Positions 31,825-40,540 of a DNA stretch of 64,000 bases are shown here, one piece after another. The position numbers and the translations under genes were made by a program. Origin of the DNA: JBFWMG01 sp050251715 (GTDB lineage: Bacteria > Desulfobacterota > Desulfovibrionia > Desulfovibrionales > Desulfovibrionaceae). The notes below the pieces were generated by a model. That model worked only from the letters and a program-made list of their open reading frames with translations. It did no database searches and had not been told where the DNA came from. Numbering within the stretch: the stretch's first letter is position 1; each line of letters opens with the position of its first letter. The DNA lies in contig JBFWMG010000006.1 of the NCBI GenBank assembly GCA_050251715.1, positions 62,001-126,000 on the forward strand, given 5' to 3'.

Positions 31825-33279
31825 CTACTCCAGCACGGGCAGGATGAGTTCCACGGCCAGGCCGGGACCGTCCTCGCGGTTGTAGATGCGGCACCTGCCG
31901 CCCACGCCCCAGACCATGGACGCGACCATGGACAGGCCAAGCCCCATGCCGGACATCTCGCCGGTGTGGTATTTTTCGCCCTGAAAATACGGGGTCCACA
32001 CCTTGCCCAGCTGTTCCGTGGGCAGATGCACCCCGTTGTCCCTGACCGTGAGGCAGGCCTGGCCATTGGCCGTGACGGACACGGAAAGGCGCAGTTCAGG
32101 GGCGTTCCGGGGATGGAACCGCTTGGCGTTCTCAAAGAGTTCGAACAGGATGTTTTCCAGCGCCTGGGCGGAAAGCCCGAAGTGCATCCTGTCGAGCCCC
32201 TGGGAGATGGCCACCGTCACGGACTCAAGTCCCAATTCAACGCGGATGGCTTCGGCTATGTCGGCCAGGCTGCCCATGGCGAGCACCTTGCCGGCCTTGG
32301 CCAGCGAGGGGGCTTCCAGATAATGCAGGATGTCCTCTATTTCCCGGTGCAGCCTGCGTCCCTCTTCCAGCGCGCCCCCGGCCAACCCCGCGATTTCGTC
32401 CGGCGCCATGTCCGCGGCCTGGATGGACAACAACTCGGCGCTGCCCAGAATGCCGGACAGCGGCGTGCGCAGCTTGTGGCTGACCATGGAATGGAAGGTC
32501 CACATGTCGTGCTGGCTCACGATCTCGTTGGTCACGTCGGACATGCGCACCAGGATCTGCCGCCCGCTTTCCACCATCTGGGAAAACAGGGCCACGCTGA
32601 TCCAGCAGGCGTTGGCCGCGTCGGTTTCCGGACGCACCAGGAACAGGGGGCGGGGCGGGGCGCCAAGCGGAGGAGGCCAGGGCAGCCAGCCGTCGGTCGG
32701 CTCCTGGCGGTAGGTACGCTGTACGACCTCGGTGAAAGATGCGCCCGAGGCCGCGTCAACGTCACCCAGCAGCCCCAGATAGCTGCGGGCCATGTCGTTG
32801 GCAAAAAGGATGCGATCCTGTTTGTCGATGACCACGAACCCCTGGTCCGACTCCTTGATGACCCAGTCCAGGCGGGCCCGCTCGGCCATGAGGCGGCGGT
32901 AGCGGTTGAGGCGGGCGATGGAGGCCACGCGCACGCGCAATTCGTCGCCGTCAAAGGGCTTGGTGATAAAATCGTCCGCTCCGGCCTCGATGCCCTTGAT
33001 GCGGGACTTGCGGTCGTCGAGCCCGGTGATCATGACCACGGGCACCTCGCCCAGGCGCGTGTCCTCGCGCAGCCGCTTGCACACATCGAACCCGTTCATG
33101 CCGGGCATGAGCACGTCCAGCAGCACCATGTCCGGCTCGATTTCCTGCGCCTTGGCCAACGCCTCGCGGCCATCCACGGCATAGACCAGATTGTAGTCGC
33201 CCTCTTCGAGCAGGCCCGACAGCACCTCGCGGCTTATGGCGTCATCGTCGGCAATGAGTATCGTTGTTGTCTCGGACAT
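31825..33279 (-). CDS. Hybrid receiver-PAS-histidine kinase
   Basis: 484 residues. The N-terminal receiver (residues 1-125) has the acidic pair ADDD, phospho-acceptor Asp in MVLLDVLMPGMNGFDV, and Lys in FITKPFDG. A PAS-like sensor follows (residues 145-250, FVVIDKQDRILFANDMARSY). The kinase has an H-box MVSHKLRTPLSG in which the usual Glu after His is Lys, an N-box FELFENAKRFH and a G-box GMGLGLSMV. It is cytoplasmic, with no membrane segment. The Lys for Glu change may lower phosphatase or kinase activity. Partner unknown. Confidence 0.85.
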   Translation of the reverse strand: MSETTTILIADDDAISREVLSGLLEEGDYNLVYAVDGREALAKAQEIEPDMVLLDVLMPGMNGFDVCKRLREDTRLGEVPVVMITGLDDRKSRIKGIEAGADDFITKPFDGDELRVRVASIARLNRYRRLMAERARLDWVIKESDQGFVVIDKQDRILFANDMARSYLGLLGDVDAASGASFTEVVQRTYRQEPTDGWLPWPPPLGAPPRPLFLVRPETDAANACWISVALFSQMVESGRQILVRMSDVTNEIVSQHDMWTFHSMVSHKLRTPLSGILGSAELLSIQAADMAPDEIAGLAGGALEEGRRLHREIEDILHYLEAPSLAKAGKVLAMGSLADIAEAIRVELGLESVTVAISQGLDRMHFGLSAQALENILFELFENAKRFHPRNAPELRLSVSVTANGQACLTVRDNGVHLPTEQLGKVWTPYFQGEKYHTGEMSGMGLGLSMVASMVWGVGGRCRIYNREDGPGLAVELILPVLE

Positions 33280-33302
33280 GCGTCGCTATTCCTTGTCGCC
33301 TG

Positions 33303-34067
33303 TCAGAGCGCCAGTTCCAGACCGATGGGGCAATGATCGGAACCCATGACGTCCGCTTCGATCCAGGCGTGTTTGACTGCGCTGTGCAATTCCTCGCAGA
33401 CCCAGAAGTAATCTATGCGCCACCCCACATTGCGGGCACGGGCGCCAAAGCGGTAACTCCACCACGTATACTGCTCGCCTTCCGTGTTGTATAACCTGAA
33501 TGTGTCCCTGTAACCAGACTTTTCAAACACATCGAGCCAGGCGCGTTCCTGGGGCAGAAAACCGGAGGTTTGCTCGTTCGCCTTGGGCCGCGCCAGATCG
33601 ATGGGCTTGTGGGCGGTGTTGAAATCGCCGCACACGACCACCGGCTTGGAGCGGCGCAATGCTTGGGCATAGTGCAAAAAGGCATCGTAGTAGCCCAGCT
33701 TGTATGCCAGCCTCTCGTCATCCTTCTGGCCGTTGGGAAAGTAGATGTTGAAGAGGTAGAACCCCTCGTACTCCAGCAGAATGGACCGTCCCTCCCCCTG
33801 GAAACGGGCATCGGGAAGCCCCTGCGACACGGCCAGCGGCGGGGTCTTGCAGAACACGGCGGTGCCGGAATACCCCTTTTTCACCTTGCTCGCGTTCCAG
33901 TGGGAAACATAGCCCGTGGGCGACTTGTCCGCATCGGGCAACTGGTCCGGATGCACCTTGGTTTCCTGCAGGCACACCACGTCCGCGTCGCAGGCGTGGA
34001 ACCAATCCCAAAAATTCTTGCCGGTCACGGCCCGAAAGCCGTTCACATTCCATGATACAAGCTTCAC
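33303..34067 (-). CDS. xthA: Exodeoxyribonuclease III
   Basis: 254 residues from a GTG at 34065-34067 (VKLVSWNVNGFRA), which has GGAGG six bases ahead; an ATG at 34088 is an alternative. The motifs are CLQETKVHPDQLPD (catalytic Glu), FNIYFPNGQKDDERL, VVCGDFNTAHKPIDL (Asp-x-Asn) and the terminal MGSDHCPIGLEL (Asp-His). It is an AP endonuclease and 3'-5' exonuclease of base excision repair. It shows a typical full-length Xth layout. Confidence 0.94.
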   Translation of the reverse strand: MKLVSWNVNGFRAVTGKNFWDWFHACDADVVCLQETKVHPDQLPDADKSPTGYVSHWNASKVKKGYSGTAVFCKTPPLAVSQGLPDARFQGEGRSILLEYEGFYLFNIYFPNGQKDDERLAYKLGYYDAFLHYAQALRRSKPVVVCGDFNTAHKPIDLARPKANEQTSGFLPQERAWLDVFEKSGYRDTFRLYNTEGEQYTWWSYRFGARARNVGWRIDYFWVCEELHSAVKHAWIEADVMGSDHCPIGLELAL

Positions 34068-34208
34068 CAACGCCCTCCGCATCGCCATGGGTCATTTGAT
34101 ACCATATCAATGCATTTCTGACAGACAGGCGCGGTTTATGTCAATCAATTGCACTTTTCAGGGAGCAACACACCGGCCGCATGCGTTGCGGCCCGCACGG
34201 GCGGCACG

Positions 34209-34245
34209 CAAAAAAGGCCGGACAGGGAAATCCCCTGCCCGGCCT
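34209..34245 (-). terminator. Terminator after small zinc-ribbon gene
   Basis: AGGCCGG-ACAGGG at 34215-34227 pairs (one mismatch) with CCCTGCCCGGCCT at 34233-34245. Read on the minus strand it ends in six T. It closes the transcript of the gene at 34275-34502. Confidence 0.8.
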
Positions 34246-34274
34246 CGCATGGTCCGGAATAGTGGAAAAAGGAA

Positions 34275-34502
34275 TCAACCGTCGGTGCCGGTGCCTGCCA
34301 GCGCCCGCAAGGCCGCGTCCTTGGATTCGGGAGCCAGGCCGTGCCTGCCGCCCGCCTGGTTGCTCAAGCGGTCCACCGGAAATTGGTCGCCAAAACCCGC
34401 GCCGCGCTGCGCAACGCATGTGCCGCAAATCTTCCCCAGGGGGTGATCCAGATAAAAATGCAATGGCTCCAAATGATTGCCGCACACGATACAAGTACTC
34501 AT
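34275..34502 (-). CDS. Small zinc-ribbon protein
   Basis: 75 residues from the ATG at 34500-34502 behind GAGGAGG. MSTCIVCGNHLEPLHFYLDH and KICGTCVAQRG give two CxxC pairs for one zinc. The tail is basic and alanine-rich. A stand-alone gene with its own terminator. Function unknown; such small C4 proteins are often nucleic-acid binding. Confidence 0.7.
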   Translation of the reverse strand: MSTCIVCGNHLEPLHFYLDHPLGKICGTCVAQRGAGFGDQFPVDRLSNQAGGRHGLAPESKDAALRALAGTGTDG

Positions 34503-34816
34503 GCCGTCCTCCTCATAGCTGATGGGCATAGTTGGCGTTGTCACTGATGACGACGGCGATACAATTTCGGTGCCAAACACATTTTTTAATTAAATACAGC
34601 GTGTTATATTAATACGCACCATGAAAATGACACACCGCGCCCCTTGGCGACGTCGGCATCCCGACAACACGGGCATGCGCGCCCACGCCCCGCAGCCCCG
34701 CCCACGCCCCATAAAAAAAGCCGGGCAGCGTTTCCGCTGCCCGGCCCGTTCTGCCTGTGCGTCTGTTCGCCGCGTTGCGGCCCAACACACTCTAGTCTTG
34801 AAAAAGGGGGGATGCT
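34503..34816. other. Intergenic region with manC terminator and 3' element
   Basis: It contains the AT-rich upstream region of the zinc-ribbon gene (34550-34615), a strong terminator at 34713-34745 for manC, and the 3' element TAGAGCATC...CTTTTTCAAG at 34796-34819. A plus-strand frame beginning at 34621 crosses the terminator and is not believed. Confidence 0.6.
34713..34745 (-). terminator. Terminator after manC
   Basis: GCCGGGCAGCG at 34720-34730 pairs perfectly with CGCTGCCCGGC at 34735-34745, and on the minus strand the hairpin is followed by seven T. Confidence 0.88.
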
Positions 34817-36256
34817 CTAGTCCGGATCCACCAGCCGGCCGTAGACGTCCTCGAAACGGACGATGTCGTCCTCTTCCAGGTAGGAACCGCTCTGGATCTC
34901 GATGATTTCCAGCGGGTCGGTACCGGGATTGCCCAGCCGGTGCACCGCCCCGATGGGAATATCCACGGACTGGTTCTGCGCCAGCAGCAATTCGTCGCCG
35001 TCCAGGTGCACGGCGGCCTCGCCCCGGATGACCACCCAATGCTCGCTGCGGTGATGGTGCTTTTGCAGGGACAGTTTTGCGCCGGGCGTGACCTCGATCC
35101 GCTTGATCTTGTAGAACTCGCCGCCTTCGAGCACGGTGTAGCTGCCCCAGGGACGCCGCACGGTGACGTGCGTTTCCACCAGCGGGCTGCCCTGCTGTTT
35201 GAGAAGCCCCACCACATCCTTGACCTTCTGCACCTGGTCAAGGGCGCACAAGAGCGTGGCGTCGTGGGTCTGCACCACGATCATGTCCTTCACGCCCACG
35301 GCGGCCAACTTGGCGCCTGTGGAAAACAACAGGCTGTTGGCGCAGCCAAGCGGCAGTACGTCGCCCTGGATCACGCAGCCGCCCCTGGACTTCTCGCCCA
35401 GGCGGAACACCGCCTCCCAGCTGCCCAGGTCGTCCCAGCCAAACTCGCCGCGCACCACGGCAATGCGCTCCACACGTTCCATGACGCCGTAGTCCACCGA
35501 CACCTCGGGCAACGCGCCGTATCCGGCCGCCAGGGGATGCGTCTCGCGCGAGAGCCACCACGCCCACAGTTCGGGCTGCAAGCGCTCCACCGCGTCCAGA
35601 AAACGCGCCGCGCTGAACACGAACATGCCGCTGTTCCAGTAGTACTCGCCGCTGTCCACAAAGGCGCGCGCCTTTTCCAAATCCGGCTTCTCCGTGAACG
35701 AGTGCACCTCGAAGGCGTCGCGGCCCAGGGACGCGCCGCGCCGGATGTAGCCATACCCGGTTTCCGGGTGGACGGGCTCGATGCCAAAGGTCACGAACCA
35801 CCCATCCGCCGCCAGCTCCAGGGCGCGGCCCACGGCGCCGCGCCACTGTTCGGGACGGTGGATGAGGTGGTCGGACGGCAGCACGGCCACCAGCGCGTCC
35901 GGGTCCGCTTTCACCACGGCGTCAAGCCCCAGCAAAATGGCGGGCAATGTGTTGCGGCCCAACGGTTCGGCCAGGATGGTCTCGCCCAGGGCGGACTCGG
36001 GGTCGCCGATCTGCTTGCGCACCTCGAACACGTGTTCCTCGTTGGTCACGATGCGGGTGCGCTCCGGCGCGAACACGGTGCGCGCGCGGGCCACGGTCTG
36101 CTGCAACAGGCTGCGGTCGCCGTTGAGCATGAGAAACTGCTTGGGCAGCAGGGAACGGGACATGGGCCACAGCCGGGTGCCGGACCCGCCCGCCAGGATG
36201 ATGGCGTGGCATCTGTCAAAAAAAGTGTCGGCGGTGGCGCCGGAGGTGACTGTCAT
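34817..36256 (-). CDS. manC: Mannose-1-phosphate guanylyltransferase / mannose-6-phosphate isomerase
   Basis: A 479-residue bifunctional type II enzyme. The nucleotidyltransferase N-terminus has AIILAGGSGTRLWPMSRSLL with KQF after it, and VLPSDHLI and ENP-like substrate segments follow (HSFTEKPDLEKA, YYWNSGMFVFSA). The cupin C-terminus (residues about 365-479) has PWGSYTVLEGGEFYKIKRIE and the metal-binding KHHHRSEHWVVI. It makes GDP-mannose for surface polysaccharide. The stop codon lies in a recurrent TAGAGCATC box. It is followed on the same strand by nothing; rfbC is upstream. Confidence 0.94.
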   Translation of the reverse strand: MTVTSGATADTFFDRCHAIILAGGSGTRLWPMSRSLLPKQFLMLNGDRSLLQQTVARARTVFAPERTRIVTNEEHVFEVRKQIGDPESALGETILAEPLGRNTLPAILLGLDAVVKADPDALVAVLPSDHLIHRPEQWRGAVGRALELAADGWFVTFGIEPVHPETGYGYIRRGASLGRDAFEVHSFTEKPDLEKARAFVDSGEYYWNSGMFVFSAARFLDAVERLQPELWAWWLSRETHPLAAGYGALPEVSVDYGVMERVERIAVVRGEFGWDDLGSWEAVFRLGEKSRGGCVIQGDVLPLGCANSLLFSTGAKLAAVGVKDMIVVQTHDATLLCALDQVQKVKDVVGLLKQQGSPLVETHVTVRRPWGSYTVLEGGEFYKIKRIEVTPGAKLSLQKHHHRSEHWVVIRGEAAVHLDGDELLLAQNQSVDIPIGAVHRLGNPGTDPLEIIEIQSGSYLEEDDIVRFEDVYGRLVDPD

Positions 36257-36283
36257 ACGTAGTGCGTCCTTATCGATCGTTGG

Positions 36284-36841
36284 TTACGGCTCATACACAA
36301 AGGGGGAGGCAAAGTCCTTGAAGCGGGGCAGCGCGGCGTCCTTTGCGGACAGGATGGGCGCATCACCCGGCCAGGTGACGGCCAGGTCCGGGTCGTTCCA
36401 GACCAGACCCGCGTCGTGGTCGGGCGCATAATAGGCGTCCACCATGTACTGGAACTCCACGTCGGGCGTGAGCGTCCAATAGCCATGGGCAAAGCCGCGC
36501 GGGATGAAGAGCTGTACGAAATTGGCGGCGGACAGTTCGAGGCCGTACCACGCGCCGTACGTGGGCGAGCCCACCCGCAGGTCAACCACCACGTCATACA
36601 CCGCCCCGGCGCTCACCCGCACCAGCTTGGCCTGGGCATGCGGCGGGGTCTGGAAATGCAGCCCGCGCAACACGCCCGCCTGGCCGGACTTGGCGTGGTT
36701 GGCCTGCACGAACTCACGGTCCAGGCCGTGGGCCTCGAACAGGCGGCGGCGGTAGGTTTCCATGAAAAAGCCGCGCGCGTCGCCAAAGACCTTGGGTTCG
36801 ATCACGAACAGGCCGGGAAACGGGGTTGCCGTAAACTGCAC
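36284..36841 (-). CDS. rfbC: dTDP-4-dehydrorhamnose 3,5-epimerase
   Basis: A 185-residue cupin-fold epimerase. The catalytic region is VLRGLHFQTPPHAQAKLVRV (His) and the AVYDVVVDLRVGSPTYGAW motif; FIPRGFAHGYWTLTPDVEFQY follows. It converts dTDP-4-keto-6-deoxyglucose in the rhamnose pathway. It precedes manC by 27 bp, so the two sugar-nucleotide genes are probably one operon. The C-terminus is a few residues shorter than some homologues but complete. Confidence 0.93.
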   Translation of the reverse strand: MQFTATPFPGLFVIEPKVFGDARGFFMETYRRRLFEAHGLDREFVQANHAKSGQAGVLRGLHFQTPPHAQAKLVRVSAGAVYDVVVDLRVGSPTYGAWYGLELSAANFVQLFIPRGFAHGYWTLTPDVEFQYMVDAYYAPDHDAGLVWNDPDLAVTWPGDAPILSAKDAALPRFKDFASPFVYEP

Positions 36842-36995
36842 TATGCCTCCTTGCGTGCGCTCTGCGCGGTCTGCCTGCGGGCCGCCGTGGCGTCAGCGCA
36901 TTTACGTCTTGAAACAAGACTCGCCCCTGAAACAATGTCCCCTTGTTTCAGGGAAATGCACAAGAGCATCTAAACCCTTTCAAGGGTAAAACGCT
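36842..36995. promoter_or_regulatory. rfbC leader with strong hairpins
   Basis: CCCTGAAACAA at 36925-36935 and TTGTTTCAGGG at 36943-36953 form an 11-bp perfect stem with a 7-base loop. A further TTGAAACAAG at 36909-36918 can pair with one arm instead, which would suit an attenuator. A second structure next to the prmA stop (36963-36998) pairs AGAGC with GCTCT and ACCCTT with AAGGGT. There is no T-run after the first hairpin. Confidence 0.5.
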
Positions 36996-37877
36996 CTAGC
37001 GCCAGAACAGCGCGCCCCATTCGCCCGAAATGCGCATCTCCGGCTCGGGCAGGCCCAGGGCGGTGTAGGCCGCGGCCACGGCCTGGGCCTGGATTTCCAG
37101 CAGTCCGGACAGGATGAGGCAGCCGCCGGTGGCCACCCGCTCCACGATCTCCGGCGCCAAGTCCTTGAGCGGCTCGGCCAGGATATTGGCCAGCACCAGG
37201 TCGAACCGCTCGTCCGCCGGGGCGAGCGAGGGCACGGCGTCGATGGAGCCCGCCCCCGCCACAAAGGCGTCGCCCACCGCGTTGATTTCCTTGTTTTCCA
37301 TCACGTTGTCGATGGCCAGCGGGTCGATGTCCAGGCCAATGCCGGTCATGCCCAGCTTGGCGCAGCCCAGCCCCAGGATGCCGGACCCGGTACCCAGGTC
37401 GAGAAAGCGCATGCCCGCGCCAAGCCGCCCGGCGGACACGAGTTCGCTCACGATCTCCAGGCACAGCGCCGTGGTGGGATGGTGCCCGGTGCCAAAGGCG
37501 GTCTTGGGTTCGATGATGATGGGGATGCGGTCGGCAAAGGGCTGCTCGTCGCGCATCCAGGGCGCGATGACGATGAAGTGGTCGCCCGCGGGCACAGCGG
37601 TGAAGAACTCGCGCCAGGCCAGCGCCCAGTTGCGGTTGGGCGTCCGCGAGGTGTCGATGCGGGCCTCGGGAAACCGCGCGGCCACGCCCTGGGCCAGTTC
37701 CACGCCGTAGGGCTCGTTTTCCAGGTGCAGGCGAAAGAGCGTGCGCGCCTCGCCGCCATCCTGGGCGGGCAGCGCCACCTCTTCCCAGCCGTACTTGTAT
37801 TCCACGAACAAAAAGCCGGTCAACGCCTCGGCGTCGGCCTCCGGCACGGTGATCTCTATCTTATGCAGGACATCCAT
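36996..37877 (-). CDS. prmA: Ribosomal protein L11 methyltransferase
   Basis: 293 residues, started at the ATG at 37875-37877 with AAGGAG upstream. The N-terminal domain (KIEITVPEADAEALTGFLFV) binds L11. The SAM-dependent methyltransferase has FGTGHHPTTALCLEIV, MRFLDLGTGSGILGLGCAKL (motif I), IGLDIDPLAIDN and FDLVLANILAEPLKDL (NPPY-like). PrmA trimethylates lysines of L11. The stop codon is embedded in the GCTCTAG box of a 3' hairpin. Confidence 0.92.
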   Translation of the reverse strand: MDVLHKIEITVPEADAEALTGFLFVEYKYGWEEVALPAQDGGEARTLFRLHLENEPYGVELAQGVAARFPEARIDTSRTPNRNWALAWREFFTAVPAGDHFIVIAPWMRDEQPFADRIPIIIEPKTAFGTGHHPTTALCLEIVSELVSAGRLGAGMRFLDLGTGSGILGLGCAKLGMTGIGLDIDPLAIDNVMENKEINAVGDAFVAGAGSIDAVPSLAPADERFDLVLANILAEPLKDLAPEIVERVATGGCLILSGLLEIQAQAVAAAYTALGLPEPEMRISGEWGALFWR

Positions 37878-37990
37878 GAACAGGCGTTCTCCTTGCTGCG
37901 CTGGGCGCGAAATGGCGGCGCACATGCACCGGACCAAAGGGGATGTACTGTCCCGCGCGGGCCGCGTCAACAGGCCCGGCTGACAAAGCC

Positions 37991-38165
37991 CCGGGGGAAG
38001 GAGAGAGGAAAGGGAAACCCCTTTTTCCAAGCATAAAAAGGGGTTTCCCTTTCCTCTCTCCTTCCCCCGGCCCCCCATCCTCTCTCCTCTCTCTTTCCCC
38101 AAAAACTGCTGGTTGGGGAGGTGGATACGGTCGGGACAGGCGAATTTCCCAGGCGGGCGGGTTTG
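37991..38165. repeat. Dispersed hairpin element, copy 1
   Basis: Arms 37991-38026 and 38035-38070 are perfect 36-bp complements around the 8-base loop CCAAGCAT. The flank to about 38165 (including CCCCAAAAACTGCTGGTTGG and CCCAGGCGGGCGG) matches the inverted flank of copy 2 at 45385-45476. Confidence 0.85.
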
Positions 38166-38266
38166 TTGTTTGTGGGCAAGGGGCATGGAGGGCAGGTCAC
38201 CCTACGCCGTAAGCCGCAAGAACTAGAGAAAAGAACAGCAGGGAGAAATGGCGGTTTGTCAGCAGT

Positions 38267-38296
38267 CTGGCCCGGCCCCGCAAGGGGCCGGGCCAG
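38267..38296 (-). terminator. Hairpin after TRAP permease gene
   Basis: CTGGCCCGGCCCC at 38267-38279 pairs perfectly with GGGGCCGGGCCAG at 38284-38296, 25 bp after the permease stop. There is no T-run on the minus strand, so it may be a stability or rho-assisted end rather than a simple terminator. Confidence 0.6.
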
Positions 38297-38320
38297 AGGG
38301 GCTGTGCGCCGCAACCGGGC

Positions 38321-40414
38321 CTACCAGGCCGCCGCCACGGTGGATTCCTTGATACGGGGCCGCTGCGCGAGATACAGGACGCCCAGCAGCGCCGCGCCGC
38401 CAAGGCAGACCCAGTACCGCTGGTCATGGGGCATGCCCAGCCACTGGGCAATGAGGTCCGGGCGCAGCATGATGAGCGCCACGCACAGGAAGAACGGGAT
38501 CTCCCATATCTTGTTGCGCGCGACGAACCACCCCTGCGTGGCCGAGGCAAAGGCGAAATTGCCCATGCATGCGGTCACGAAGATGAGCCCGATCTGCCAC
38601 CAGCTGTCCACATGATGCAGGATGAGGTCGGAATTGAAGATGAACATGAACGGCAGAATGGCCGTGCGGATGTCGTACATGAACCCCTGCATGCCCGTGG
38701 CTATGGGAGGCGCCTCGGCAATGGCCGCGGCCGCATAGGCGGCCAGCCCCACGGGCGGGGTGTCGTCCGCCAGGATGCCGAAGAAGAAGCAGAACAGGTG
38801 CGCCGACATGATGGGCACGATGAAATTGTAGTTGGCGCCGATGTGCACGATGGCCGGGGCCGTGAGCGAGGCCATGACGATGTACGTGGCCGTGGTGGGC
38901 AGGCCCATGCCGATGATGAGGCTGGCAAAGGCCGTGATGACCAGCATCAGATAGATGTTGCCCATGGACAAGAGGTCGATGATCTGGGTGATGAGCCCGC
39001 CCAGGCCCATGGCCACCACGCCCACGATGATGCCCGCGCTGGCCGTGGCCATGGCCACGCCCGCCATGTTGCGCGCGCCGTCGGCCATGGAGATGAACAC
39101 GTCCCTCACCCCGTCCATGACCGCGCCCTCCTTGGGCCGCATGCCCAGATGCGCCCGTATGGGCTGCTGCACCAGCATGAGCACGATCAGGATGCAGATG
39201 GCCCGGAAGGCGGACATTTCCGGCGAATGGCGCAGCACCACCAACTCATACAACAACTGCACCAGGGGGATGAGATAATGCAGGCCGGACATGAGGGTCT
39301 TGAACAGGGGGGGGAGTTCTTCGCGGGGCAGGCCGCGCAGGCCCAGCTTGCTGGCCTCGATGTGGGAGATCCAGAGCAGCGTGGCGTAGGACGCGAACGC
39401 GGGGATGGCCGCCGCCTTGCATACCTCGATGTAGGGCACGTTGACGTACTCGGCGATGATGAAGGCCGCCGCGCCCATGATGGGCGGGGCAAGCTGGCCG
39501 TCAATGGAGGCCGCCACCTCGATGGCCGCCGCCTTGGTGGCGGGATAGCCGACCTTCTTCATGAGCGGAATGGTGAAGGTGCCCGTGGTCACCACGTTGG
39601 CGATGGAGGAGCCGGAGACCATGCCCGTGAGACCGGAACCCAGTATGGCCGCCTTGGCCGGGCCGCCCTTGAAGCCGCCCAGAATCGACAGCGCCACCTT
39701 GATGAAATATTGCCCCGCGCCCGCCCGTTCCAGCATGGTGCCAAACAGCACGAACAGGAAGACGATGGTGGCGGAAACGTCCAGCGGGATGCCGTAGATG
39801 CCCTCGCTGGTCATGGACATCTGGCTGACGAACCGGTTGAGCGACACGCCCTTGAAGGCGATGACCGAGGGCATGTACGGCCCGAAAAACGCATAGCCGA
39901 CGAATCCCAGCGCGATGATGGGCAACGCCGGGCCAATGACGCGGCGGGTGGCGTCCATGAGCGTGACCAGCAGGACAAGGCCGATGACGATGTCCCGGGT
40001 GAGCAGGTCGCCACCGCTGCGCATGTTCACGCCGTAGTAGTCGAAGACGACGTACAGCGCGGCGGCCGCCGCCACAACGCCCATGACGATGTCCAGAATG
40101 TTGATCCGGCCGAACACGAGCAAAAAACGCAGATCCGGCCTCCACTTGGGCAGGAACTTGGACATGGGGATGTTCAGATAGACAAGCAGGAGGGCAAACG
40201 CCAGGTGAACGGCCCGGATATACGTATGGTCAAGGGTCAGCCAACTGGCCGTGGACATCTGGAAAAGCGACCAGGAAAGGGCGATGCCGATGGTTATCTT
40301 CCGGTGCAGGCCCGTGCCTGCCCAGCCCACGCCTCCTTCGGCTTCGGCGAGTTGCCGGGCATACTCCAGCCCTGTTTTTTCCCCTGCCCCTTCGCGAGTC
40401 TTGTCTTGATCCAT
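38321..40414 (-). CDS. TRAP transporter fused permease (4TM/12TM, TAXI type)
   Basis: 697 residues from the ATG at 40412-40414. The N-terminal small-subunit-like part has membrane segments near residues 45-130 (ITIGIALSWSLFQMSTASWL, IRAVHLAFALLLVYLNIP). The DctM-like large part has many segments, with the typical GGFKGGPAKAAILGSGLTGM, GQLAPPIMGAAAFIIAEYV and FASLIIGMGLPTTATYIVM. It imports an unknown organic anion with a Na+ or H+ gradient, fed by the TAXI protein encoded just upstream. The end is complete. Confidence 0.92.
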   Translation of the reverse strand: MDQDKTREGAGEKTGLEYARQLAEAEGGVGWAGTGLHRKITIGIALSWSLFQMSTASWLTLDHTYIRAVHLAFALLLVYLNIPMSKFLPKWRPDLRFLLVFGRINILDIVMGVVAAAAALYVVFDYYGVNMRSGGDLLTRDIVIGLVLLVTLMDATRRVIGPALPIIALGFVGYAFFGPYMPSVIAFKGVSLNRFVSQMSMTSEGIYGIPLDVSATIVFLFVLFGTMLERAGAGQYFIKVALSILGGFKGGPAKAAILGSGLTGMVSGSSIANVVTTGTFTIPLMKKVGYPATKAAAIEVAASIDGQLAPPIMGAAAFIIAEYVNVPYIEVCKAAAIPAFASYATLLWISHIEASKLGLRGLPREELPPLFKTLMSGLHYLIPLVQLLYELVVLRHSPEMSAFRAICILIVLMLVQQPIRAHLGMRPKEGAVMDGVRDVFISMADGARNMAGVAMATASAGIIVGVVAMGLGGLITQIIDLLSMGNIYLMLVITAFASLIIGMGLPTTATYIVMASLTAPAIVHIGANYNFIVPIMSAHLFCFFFGILADDTPPVGLAAYAAAAIAEAPPIATGMQGFMYDIRTAILPFMFIFNSDLILHHVDSWWQIGLIFVTACMGNFAFASATQGWFVARNKIWEIPFFLCVALIMLRPDLIAQWLGMPHDQRYWVCLGGAALLGVLYLAQRPRIKESTVAAAW

Positions 40415-40488
40415 TGTGCTACAACCTATGGGAATAAAGGTAACAAATAAAAAACGAGCACCATCTCGCACGGTGCCGGCGATCACAA

Positions 40489-40524
40489 CAAAAAAGGCCG
40501 GGCGGGCCTAGACTCGCCCGGCCT
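40489..40524 (-). terminator. Terminator between TAXI and permease genes
   Basis: AGGCCGGGCG at 40495-40504 pairs with CGCCCGGCCT at 40515-40524 and is followed on the minus strand by a T-run. It lies between the binding-protein gene and the permease gene and may partly terminate, giving more binding protein than permease. Confidence 0.82.
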
Positions 40525-40540
40525 GATGAAAACGCCGGAC

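Larger units (their letters stand above)
37878..38320. other. 443-bp gap with dispersed hairpin element
   Basis: No gene is seen. It holds copy 1 of a long perfect hairpin (37991-38070), about 95 bp of flanking sequence shared with the copy near 45.4 kb, and at 38267-38296 a 13-bp GC stem downstream of the TRAP permease stop. The region upstream of prmA (37878-37960) shows no strong promoter. Confidence 0.6.

Noticed and set aside
34621..34905. A 94-codon plus-strand frame starting in an AT-rich region
   Set aside because: It runs through the perfect manC terminator and into the manC 3' end on the other strand; composition is very basic and of low complexity.
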